Shown here one piece after another: positions 28,201 to 40,200 of a stretch of DNA of 64,000 nt. Under the pieces are notes generated by a model. It made no database searches, was not told the origin of the DNA, and saw nothing but the letters and a program-made list of their open reading frames with translations. Each line of letters begins with the position of its first letter. The first letter of the stretch is position 1. The stretch spans positions 74,025,721 to 74,089,720 of the forward strand of contig NC_134643.1 in NCBI RefSeq assembly GCF_030463565.1, read 5' to 3'. The position numbers and the translations under genes are program-made. The DNA comes from Pelecanus crispus. Lineage: Eukaryota; Chordata; Aves; Pelecaniformes; Pelecanidae.

Positions 28201-31200
28201 AAGATGAATAATGCATTTGCAAAAAAGATGCAAAACAGTGTGAAAGGTTGACATCATCTTAATATCAAGTTTTGTTCTTGGTTTGGTTTTATACAGAGCT
28301 GTATTCTTAAAGAATTATGTCTCTTCCTCTTCTTTCCTCCCATACCAAAAAAATGTTGATCAAAACATTTTAGGGGTTTTGTGGGTTTTTTCTAGTACAC
28401 TGGAAAAAAAAAGTCACTATCTGAGCTGGTTGTTCAGTTCACGTCCCAGTATGGAAGAAGATACAGCTTCTTGACATTTTGAAATTTTAAAAAGAAGATA
28501 GCTAATAGAACTCCATACATTGAGTACTTGTGTAAGTACTGTAAAGCAGTAACTGTTCTAAAAATATCATTATTTTTGTGGTACAGTTCCCTAAGTCAGC
28601 AGCTATTTTTCCCCTTAAAATAAGGGAAGCCACAGTTATTTTCCACAAAATGTATGCCAGCCAAAGTGATAACATAGCAGAGAAACCTAATTGATGCCAG
28701 TGACCATGAAAAGTTGTTTGCTTTCTTTAAAGGAGCTCATTATATGTTAAATTCAGCAGTATTGTGAATCACAAGCTCGTCAGCAATGTAATCTGCTACC
28801 TTTTTTAAAGATGGCTTTAAAAATCGTCTGCATTTCAGGCTGTTGACATCTGGAAGCTTTAGCTCTTGGAGAGCCACTGAATATTTTCACTGTTTGAACG
28901 TCCAGCCCTCCAGGAACTGAACATCTACTTTTTCAGACTCTGGTTTTATTTCCTCTTGTGCACATTTTTTTCTAGGGGTTTAATTTGAAGTTGGCTTAAA
29001 AAATTTACCCCATGTTATAAATGCTTTTAAAATAGCAAAGAAATAGAGAAGCATGGAAGAAGAAACACTCACACTCTCCAATCAAAAATACCCAAAACCA
29101 ACCAACCAAACAAAAAACCGAAAAATCCCCAAACACCACCCCCACCCCCAAAACAAAACCAAAATGAAAAAAACAAAACAACAGCAACAACAAAAAAACA
29201 GCCTGTGCTTGGTTATTGTGAAAATATGTCCTGGATTTTTCTCTCAAAGACAAGATACTGGTGTAAAATATCTGGACAGGGATTCACTGAAAGAACCCTG
29301 ATAAACACAAATATATTCACTTTTCATTTTTTATTACTGTTTTTTAATGATTTTTTTTTTGTTGATATTAACACTTGTCATATATTCCTTTCCAGAGTAG
29401 AGAAGTTAACCACTGAAAATACACCACCTCGAGAGGCAAATAATATTTCAAACCATCGGGTGCTAATTAAGCCAGAGGCACAAAATAACCAGAAAGACAA
29501 AGAAGTGAACAAAAATGAGGAAAAGAAAGCTTTGGAAGCTGAAAAATATGGGTTCCAGAAAGTTGGGCAAGATAAACCATTAACAAAAATTAACAGTGTA
29601 AAGCTAAATCCTTTGGGATCCGAATATAGGACTTTACCCATAACCACGATTCAGGCTGGACACTTCAGACCAGTTCATTTAAATGGGTCTGAGAATAAAG
29701 CTGTTGGTGTTGTCCTGGCGGACACTGGAGATGGAGGTCAGCACAATGCGGTTCAGTCACATATGGAGTCTGAACGAGTTATGCAGAGAACTAATTCAAT
29801 GCTGCAGTTGGAACAGTGGATTAAAATACAAAGAGGAAAAGGACAAGAAGAAGAAGCAAGAGGGTAAGTGCTATGTGGTTTTGTTTCTTTTTTTTTGCTA
29901 GGCTTTCTAGCAAATAATACTTAGACTTGTATCCTGGTTAGATTCTTTAGGTTTTGGTCTATGTTACATAAATATTTAATTCATTGTTCTCTGTCAGAAG
30001 TACCTGGATGACTGCTCAGAACAGATTTACTAAAGTTTTTCTTTTATTAAGATTTGAGTGATTATTAATAAATTAAACTATATTAATAACTTAATAAATA
30101 AAAATGGCCAGAAACCCTTTTTGGGTGTTAGAAATTTCTCTATCCTAGCAGAGAGAAGGTGTCATCAATCATAACAATTCTTTTTTCCTCTAAAAATCTG
30201 TTTTTGAAATTGCCCTGTCTTCTGCATTTTTGTTCACAAATTCTTGTAATAATATTTTACTTAAAATTCTTCAAACATATTCCAGGGAGCTTTTGAATTT
30301 TAAACAATCTTTAATTGAAGAGAGAGAAGCTTTACCTAAGAGTAAGTCATAGAAATCTAACTACCTTGATGCCTAAAGCTTCTCTTCTCATGAAATTAAA
30401 CATCTCCCAGTTCTAATATTGAGTTCCAGTGCTCATTCATGAAGCTTTAATATTATGTGTGAATTACATTAAATCTTGTGCCAATAGCAATTTTTCTGTC
30501 TGACGGAAGTGTAGGGACGTTGTTTCCAGGCTGGCTTACAGACAAGCAGCTCTACCAGTAAAATATAAAAGTTTTTAATATTATATTAGATAGGAATTAA
30601 TGGAGATGCTATCACAGGAGATATTTTGAAGAGCTGGAAATTAGGGAGTTTGCATATAGATGGGTGGCAGAGCAGAGCTTAAGGTAGAACCAAGTTCAGA
30701 AAATGTGTTTTCTGCAAATTTCAAAATACGGGGGTTGAGGGCTTTTCAGTTTTTGCAAAAACATGAAAAATGTACATTAATTTGACTTACACTTGCCAAA
30801 CTTGGTTGAACATTTCCTCATTGCCTTTAGTCCTTCATTAAATATAATTAGGAATTGTTAATGTGTTGTTTCATAAAGTACTTAACATGTAGTTTGATCA
30901 AGTTTGAACTTCCAGTATAGAGAGTGACTTGTACACTCTGACATTTATTATTCATGCTTCTGTAATGAGAACTGAGAAGGCTCTTTGGTGAATTAGATCT
31001 TTTTTTTTTTTTAATTGAACTGTAAAATTTGCAACCAAACAGGAGAAATTTGAATAGCTGTGCGATTTGTTTTCAGTTGCGAGCAAGTATATAAACCCTA
31101 AAACTGATTTCATTGTGGGAATCAAACAGAGGGAAGTACTGTTAACAATATGTTAGTAATTAACAATATTTTATCCTTGACTCTAGAGGCCACTTGTTGC

Positions 31201-34200
31201 TTAGATAAGGGTGGCACTGATAGCACAAACAGTATGCTTTCAACTGCAGTTCTACATAAAGGTAGCAAACAGAAAAGGAGTTGGCCTTGAGCTACCTTTT
31301 TTGCTTTGTGTGGAAGTGACCTTGAATAATGATCCAAATTTCTAATGGTTAGTGATGTCTTTAGAATGTAGTTCCATTAAAATTTTAAATTTTATTTTTG
31401 TTCAAATTGCCAGTTTCTGGCTGGAGACAGAAATTTAAGTAGAATTCAAGTTGGTGAATGAGAGTAGAAAGAAGATCCAGTTTATGTTAAAGCTTAAGGT
31501 TGGGGTGAGGAGCTAGTAAGGCTGTTTGTAGTAAGACCTGTTCACCTCATAACTTGAATTCTTGAGAAAAGTGGTCTTCACGTAGTGGGGAAAAGTTTCT
31601 GACTTTTAACAAAGATGCTTTCCATTGCATCTGTCTCTCTAATGTGTTAGAGAAATTATGGAGGACCAAACAGTATCTCTGGTGTGTCAGACTGAAAAAA
31701 AAAATTCAGAGTTTAAGAACACTAAAATGATAACAAACAGGTTCATTTAAGTAACTATATGTAAAACAGGAGCTGTTAGCTGTCCTCGATATGGAATGGA
31801 AAGGGTTTACTGTAAAACTACTTATTTTTTAGAGGAACACACTGACCCCTTAGTAGTCTGATTTCCTGAGAAATTAATGAGAATGACGGCAATGCAGTTT
31901 TTAATTCTTGAAGCTGTTATCTGCCATTTCCGTGGATCTAGATGTCTAGTTTTGCCAGAGCCACACGAATAAAGACAACTGATGCCTTGAGGAAGACAAC
32001 CCCTTTTTTAAAACCAAGAATATATGTTTTTTAAATAAAAACATTCCACTTCAGTATCATTTTAATGAATTAATTTTGCACAAGTCAGTTATGAGTAAAT
32101 ATTTTCACCAAAAGTGGTTCACTTGAGTGGTCTTTCTCAAATGTGAAAAAGTGCAGAAGGGCTGCATGGTGCTAAGTGAGGGTTTTTGTTGCTGCTAGCC
32201 CGGGGTGTAAGCCTCCCTCTCCCCACCTAGCCCATATAAGCCTCATCCTAAATAATAAATGCATGCTGTACAGCACCAGGTTTCCGTCTTCACTCTGCCA
32301 CCCTTTGCTTGATTTGCATGGGAAGGTTCTGTATTCTGGGCCAGCTGGTATGTGCATTCTTTAGGATGAAGGGCTATTTTGAAGTTTCAATCTGAGGGTA
32401 TTCATAACATTGTGGAACTGAGCCCCTAAAGGTTTAGCAGCAAAGTTGCCTTCCCAAATAGTCCAACTCGGACACCAGAACCAGTATTGCTACCCAACAG
32501 TAATGCTAGAGACAATCTCTAAAGGTGTCTATAATGAGTCTATAAACTCATGTGGAAGTTTTTTTTTTTTCATATGGGAACATTTGTAGGGAGCTATTTA
32601 TGATGACAGTTGCAGAAATCTTTTGCAACCTCACAGAGTGTGTGACTGCTTGACTGCCTGCAGCAGTCTCCCCCTGTGTGCAAGGCATCTATAAGCTGCA
32701 GTGCTGTCTAGAGTTGTTTTTTGGATTTGACTAGAATGACATTTTTGCAAGTATCAACAGGACATTGGTGAATCTGTTTTGATTTTATCAAATCATGTAA
32801 AACAAGGCTTAATATTGAGGTGGTTGGGCTTTTTACAGTTTTTGTGGTTTACCAATAGAAGATGGATATGTTATCTTCTTAAATGTTCTAGAATATAAGT
32901 AATTGCATGCAGACATTAAATTGCTATTCTTTACATAGTAAGAACTTCAGACAGCTTTTCTTCAAATTGTCCAGGATATTTAAAGGAGCCAACAGGATTA
33001 TACTGCCCATTTAATTAATAAAATGGGAGAGCAGCTTCAGTGAGTGAGGTGCTAGCTACTGGATATCTTCATGAATATATTAGGCTTCACCATACCCATC
33101 TGTGAATAGCTAAAATAATATTTTGAAATTAGAACCCAGAAGTTAGAAGTTGAACCCAAAAGCGTCTTGGTTGGTTGTTTTTTAAATATGGAGATGGATA
33201 AAAGCCCTTATCATTAGTGGTATGTTACATGAAGAAATTTAGAGGTATTTAAGCAGGTTTTGCAGCAAAAGAATAGGATTTAGAACCCATTGCCCTTTTT
33301 TTGTAATTTTTCTGTGAGAATGGAAAGCTGTCCAATCTACAAAATGGGGATAATAATTAATTCTCGGAAAGCTTCAGAAACTGTAGCAGATTTTGTATGT
33401 AAAGCTTTTTATAGCAGTTTTCATCTCCAAAATGTTACAGGTGATCATAAGTACTCAGCTTAAATATTTTCAGTGAAAAGTAGGTTTTACCATCACCAAT
33501 TTCCTTGATAGCTATTCCATAAGGATCTAACATGCACAATGCTGGTTTACCTTGCCATTTGCCCTGCATCATTTCTTTAATGTTTTTGTGGCACTGAAGT
33601 ATTTCAAAACCACCTTCAGATTCTGGTGCCTTGTGGTGGCAGGGATTTTAGTTTGAATTAGTCTGGCGTGTAGCTAGAAGCTGCTGCCCTCTGATGGCTG
33701 AATCATGTCCAATTTGAGATGAGTTTTGTTGTTTCTGGGAAAGCATCTATCATAGATGTGATCAGTAGCAAAAGGCTTAAAGAGGTGCTTATCTGAATTT
33801 TAGATAAGGGTTGAATGAATCAATGTTTATGACCTAGATTTTGTCCTCTGAAAAAACAAGAAATGCTTTGTCATACTTAAGCATGCATTGATACTCGGTA
33901 TGGAAAATTTTGCATTTCAAATAATGCTGAAAGTTGCTAAATGACTGGCACTCCAGAATTTTAATGTGGCAACAAATTAAAGAATAAGCCTTTGAATTCA
34001 TATCCAAGTTGAAAAGCAATACAATATTATTATCAAACAAAGAAATACTTTGCTATTTGTTTCGCTTGAATAGCTGATATGGAATGGCTTGTCCTTGACA
34101 ATTGCAAAATATAATTTCATTAGACAATTACTGCTCTTTTTCCTTGGTCTGCTGTTCAAAAAAATCATAATTTTTTTTTATGTCCATAGTAATTGCTCAA

Positions 34201-37200
34201 GATTTTCTTAGGGAAGCAACAGGAGATTTTTTCACTTTTGAAAAAGAGAACATTTAAAATGGGCTCAAATGGAAACAGTATAGAACTTCAAAGCTTTCAA
34301 AACTTTGACCTATCCAGCATGTGGACAAGCTACAAGATTTGAGCTAAACTTGACACTACTAGACTGTTAAACTGGTAAAATGATGAAATGTGGATTATGT
34401 AATCATCTAACATAGAATCGTTTAGGTTGGAAAAGACCTTTAAGATCATCAAGTCCAACCATTAACCTAGCACTGCCAAGTCCACCACTAAAGCATGTCC
34501 CTAAGCACCACATCTACAGGTCTTCTCAATACCTCCAGGGGTGGGGACTCAGCTACTGCCCTGGGCAGCCTGTTCCAATGCCTGACAACCCTTTCAGTGA
34601 AGAAATTTTTCTTAATATCCAATCTAAATCTCCCCTGGTGCAACTTGAGGCCATTTCTTCTTGTCCTATCACTTGTTACTAGGGAAGAGAGACCGACACC
34701 CACCTTGCTCCAGCCTCTTTTCAGGTAGTTGTAGAGAGCGATAAGGTCTCCCCTGAGCCTTGTTTTCCCCAGGCTAAACAACCCCAGCTCCCTGAGCCGC
34801 TCCTCATAAGACTTGTGCTCCAGACCCTTCACCAGCTTCGTTGCCCTTCTTTGGACATGCTCCAGCACCTCAATGTCTTTCTTGTAATGAGGGGCCCCAA
34901 ACTGAACACAGTATTCCAGGTGCGGCCTCACTAGTGCCGAGTACAAGGGGATGACCACTTCCCTAGTCCTGCTGTCCACACTGTTTCTGATACAAGCCAG
35001 GATGCTGTTGGTGGTCTTGGCCACCTGGGCACACTGCCAGCTTGTATTCAGCCGGCTGTCGACCAGCATTCCCAGGTCCTTTTCAGCCAGGCAGCTTTCC
35101 AGCCACTCTTCCCCAAGCCCGTAGCGTTGCATGGGGTTGTTGTGACCCAAGTGCAGGACCCAGCACTGAGCCTTGATTAATCAAATGTCTAATCAGAGAG
35201 AGGATCCAGTTTTGTCTGCTACAGTGCATTCAATCAGTGTAGTTGATTCTTTAATTGTCATCTTGATTTTCTTGCATGTTTTTAAAATGACACTTGTAGT
35301 ATTAAGAAAAAGAAAAAGGTAAGAGTTAGCTAGATAAACCCTAACCAATATTAAAAAACTTTATATTGCCATAATAATAGTGCTGTCCACTAATAAAACG
35401 AAAATCTGTGTTTCAGCATAATCTCATATCAGACGTTACCAAGAAACATGCCAAGCCATCGACCTCAAGTTCTACCCCGGTACCCAGAAGGCTACAGAAC
35501 ACTGCCAAGAAACAGTAAGGCACGGCCGGAGAGCCTCTGCAGCATAACGCCGTCAGCTTACGACAGAGCCATAGGACCAGTGACAGCCGAAGAAAAACGG
35601 AGGTCGATGCGCGATGACACAATGTGGCAGCTCTATGAATGGCAGCAACGTCAGTTTTACAACAAGCAAACAACTCTTACTAGACACAGTACTTTAAGCA
35701 GCCCAAAAACTATGATTAATATTTCTGATCAGACAATGCATTCGATTCCCACCTCACCTTCTCATGGTTCAATTGCTGGTTTCCAAGGATATTCCCCACA
35801 GCGGACCTACAGATCAGAAGTGTCTTCACCAGTGCAAAGGGGAGATGTAACTATTGATCGCAGACACAGGACGCATCATACTAAGGTAAAAATGCTTATT
35901 TTAATAGTTAAAAAAATCTTATTTACAAGGATTTTTAGTAGGAAGTATACGGTTACTGTAAAACTTGTGTTGCACTGTAGTATATTTGATTATAACAAAG
36001 ATTAAGTTACATCACTGTTTTCATGGAGAAAGGTTTGATTTTAAAAAGCATTTAGAAAAATATCTTTTTACAACCTTTAGATTTTTAATACGCTAGGTGA
36101 AAACCTAGTTGTCCTAATATTACTGTCCATGTTATTATGTTCCTCTAAAGGAAAGAAAAGGAGTCAATAGACAAATTATTCAGAATAGTTTGCTTTATGT
36201 ACAGAAATCTTTCTCCTTTCCAGCTTTTTTAGCTGCAACTCTGAGGACTGAAAATCCCAGATTTCTTTCCATGTGCTGTTTTCTATTCTTCAGCCACAAG
36301 TTTGGCTGCCTTGGGTTCCAGCAGAAAACTGAGTGTAGTCATTTCTTTCGATGCCTTTGAATTATCAGGGAGATCACTAAAGATCAGAGCCTACTTGCAC
36401 ACAACCTTTGTGCTTGACTAGTGTAACTTTGCTGGTCTTCATCAGTGAGAGAAAGACATGAAGAATTGTAAACTTGGGTGCTGTATGTGGCTCTGCTCTA
36501 TCCATCATGCTTGTGTTACAGATGTTTTTTAATAGATTGGAGATAATTACATAAAAATTACTCTTTCAGTTGGATGTAAAACTATAGTTTGCATAAAATG
36601 CTCCTGAATGTTTTTCCTAAATCTTTATCTCAAGTTCCTTTATGTTTCTTGATGCAGGAAAAAAAATCTTTAACTACATCTTAAGTTTAAACAACTTACA
36701 ATTGATTACTAAGTCTTGTTTTGGGAAGTTTTTAGGTTCCTGTCAACAAAGGAGTCATTTTGTTGTGACATCCTTTATGTCTCAACTGCACTGGAAATTT
36801 AGTAATCAGTGCTCCTCTCAAATCTGAGAAATACCAGTGCTGCAGAACATGTGCTCACTTGCCCTTTCAGCCAGGTTTTGCTTTCTCATATTTTTTCCAT
36901 GTGCAACATTTTATGCTAGTATTTCATTTCATATTTAGCATCTTTTATATAAAATTCTTACTTACCTTTGGGGGTTTTTTTCCCAATTTTTTTTTTTTCC
37001 CAATGGTTGGACTGGATGATCTTAAAGGTCTTTTCCAACCTAAATGATTCTATGATTCTATGATTTTTCATGCTATTTGGTTTGTGGTGGTTTTTTTGGT
37101 TACACAACTAGCTTTTTCCATTAACTCAGAAACACAAACCTGTTTTTGAGATGTGGGAAATTAGAAGACTGTTTGAAATCAGTAGGGTAAATTTAAGATT

Positions 37201-40200
37201 TAAACTCCATCTGTATAGAGATCTTAGTGTTTTAAACAGCTTTCAGTGGTGGGTGAAAAACTAAAATTGTTGTTGTTTACATGGGCTATGATTAGGGGAA
37301 CAGCTGCGAGGGAGGACTTTTAATTAAATGAATGATGAAAGCTGGGTTATTTCTAGAAGTTAGAGGTAGCCTACTCAAGTGTCCTAGATGGTAGATCAGC
37401 AGGGAGCATGACTGGCCAAAGCTGGCACAAATCATAGCAAATTTGTCATGAGCATGAAGTTGCCTTTTTAAAAAAAGTTGAACTTTTTTTTTTTAGCATT
37501 TAATAGTTGTTGAGTCTTTAGATAATTATGGATCATACTGTGCTATTTTGTTTTTGTACAGCATGTCTTTGTGCCCGACAGAAGGTCAATGCCAGCAGGT
37601 CTGAGTTTACAGCCTGTTACTCCTCAGAGCCTCCAAGGCAAAACAGTGAGTTGGATTTTTGTTTGGTACATGAGTTTTTTCTTACAAATAATTTTTTAAG
37701 TATGAAGAGGCAACACTGAAGTCTTATTCTATTCAAAGCTTACATTATGTGTAGCCTTTATTTTAATTATCAGGGATTTTTAAAGCAAATAAGGAATTAC
37801 TGTGTGGTTACGCTGAATTCTGAGAATATTGTGTAGCTGCTGACTCCAGATTTTCTTTTCAAAATACAGGTGGGGTTTTTTTTGTTTGTTTGTTTTTAAT
37901 CATCGTTGATACATTACAGAAATTCCTGGGAAAGGGTAGAATACATCACAGAACACTTATTTCTCCATTAAGTATTTAGAAAATCCAGAAGTAAAGTTTA
38001 CCTCTTTTGGAAATCGTAAGGATACTAAAACTGCATTTGGTAAAATTATGTCCTTTCTGACATCTCCCATTTTTCTGTGATAGACTTGAAACTCTCATTG
38101 AAGGTGTTTCATCAAAGTAATATTGGTGAATACTGTCCACCTTCCTCATTGAAACCTGACTCTTAGCCAAAAGCTAAGAAATTGCCCTAAATTTACTACA
38201 TTTATTTACCAGTTATTGTCTCCTTTCCATAATCTTTCTCTGTCCATCTGAAATTACTGTTTGAGACTTTATGAATTGAGAATACGCATTTTGAATCGTA
38301 CTGTGGGCAACAGCTCCCCAGTCAATCCTTCCACTGCTTCAACCCCTGTTTCTTGCACTTCCCAGCATGAATCCCTGGCACCTTCAGCAACTTATGGGTT
38401 GGCCTTTGGCAGTTGGCGCCTTATCTCTGCGCCTTGTCTTCCGCAGATGTTTCTTTGGGTTCATGGCCCCATCAGCTCTCCTGGGCTCTGCTGCTGGAGC
38501 TGGGCCAATGAGCAGGGTAGGGGGTCAAGGAGGTCCAAGCTTCTGCCTGTAGAAACCAGAAGTCCTGCCCACAGCACAAGTGTTGCAGGGGCCAGAGGAG
38601 GAAACCTGTAGGTAGCTCTTTAAACAAAATTCTGTGTTGTGGTTGTTGCAAGAGTCCCGAGAGCTGTATCAAAAGCACAGCACTTACAGCAGTGTCAAAA
38701 ATGTTTGCAACTTTATGAATGTCTAGAGAGAAGTAGGAATTACTGTTTGATGGGCTCCTCTATGGCAAAAAGTTTGCTTGCAAACATTGGATTTAAGTAC
38801 CATTAATTGTTTATTCCTAATGCACTAAAATTGGACTTTTGCACAACATATCAAGAAGAGTTTTGATCTTGAAAAAGTGGTTCACTGTTCCTTTTGTTTG
38901 AAGATCCTACTTTCAATTCTCTTATTTCTAAAAATAAGTTTTCTTGTGCTTTGAAATGATGTTAATTTTCAGACTGAAAGCATTGTCACTGATTTTTGGA
39001 GATAACTTGAAAATGTCTTGTATAGCAGTCTAGATTCTTACGCTTACTCTCTAAATTAAGTATTTTAAATCCAGGTATTGAAAGAGTACTCTAAAAGGAA
39101 GATTGGCCGTTAGACAATTTGGCTTTGGTGTTGGTTTTCCCTCAAAGCAAATGGTTTTGACAACTGAAGCTATGTGGAAATCCCTTGCTCCCTCTTGTGG
39201 GCTACTTTGGTACAAGCTCACGATGGTGCCAGTGCCATGGTTATTCTCAGGGATTTTTCCTCTTTATTCTAAAGAAGCTGGTATTCGTTTTTCAGTAATT
39301 TAATATGTGGTTCTCTGGAGCTTTTTTCTTTACTACTTTGCTTTGGGGAAGTTCTGTGACTGTGGGAGAGAGCAAGCAGGGCTTTAGGGTTTTTTGTGTT
39401 TGGGTTTGTGTTTTTTTCTTAACTCACAGAACTTGTGAGAAAAGCAAAATGCTGGATGAATATTTAACCTCCTATAAGACTAACTTCTGCAGAAGTGTAA
39501 GAAACAGAAGCAAACAGGAACATAACAAAAATAGTTGTGATGTTAAGTGTTTTGTTTTCTTTGAAGTATTGCCAATAGAACTGGTTGCCAGGAATGGTTC
39601 GGGTAGAGTTTCCCAAACTGACCTAAATTGATCGGTGTGGAATTACCTGACAAATACCCATTTGAGTGTGACTTTATTTCCATTATATATATATATATAA
39701 CGTTGGGGTTTAAATACTATTCTTCATCCCTTCCTAAGGCTGTATTGTACATCTTAGTCATAAAAGTAAAGCAATAGATTAACTGGTAGCCTCAGACCTG
39801 TGGAAGGTGAGATGGAAAATTATTTTTGTCATGCTTGTGCAGTTTTATTTTGTGAAAGGTGATTGTTTCTGATGTAGTTCAGTTATTGTGCTTTTTAAAT
39901 TATTTTTACACTTAATTTTGATGCATACATTGAAGAATTATTTTTGAAACTAAATTTTCTTGAGGTCATTTTTAATTCTTTCACCAAGCTCAAATGGCTG
40001 TCCATGTAATGTCCAGGTAATGACATGCTAAGGGCTGGAATTACCTCCCCCTTCACTTAGGTCAATATGATCATTTTGATATGCATGTCAGAAAAAAAAT
40101 CTGAGGGCTGCACAGACTTCCTCCTGCAAAATCCTCGCTTATTTTTGTCCTTTATACAGAATAGTCCACTTTTAGGGCATTTGTAGTATCGATTCTTTTG

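Larger units (their letters stand above)
21140..29395 (+). other. PLEKHA5: PLEKHA5 intron, 8.3 kb (largest complete)
   Basis: Phase-2 intron after the PH domain. It holds a poly-A run (about 21946-21970), a GC-richer patch (23330-23610), two minus-strand CR1 pieces (25154-25261 and 25320-25752), a possible MIR-like relic (26651-26790), a G-run (27110-27127) and an A/C-rich tract (29078-29202). No exon seen. Confidence 0.85.
29864..35416 (+). other. PLEKHA5: PLEKHA5 intron, 5.6 kb
   Basis: Phase-2 intron between the two long central exons. It contains a 56-nt candidate exon (30286-30341, separate entry), a possible MIR-like relic (33290-33420) and a CR1 copy (34411-35178) that ends only about 240 nt before the acceptor. 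Confidence 0.85.

Noticed and set aside
29005..29301. Open frames on both strands around the A/C-rich tract
   Set aside because: Low-complexity repeats (CAAAA/CCAAA words) lack stop codons on both strands; no protein meaning.
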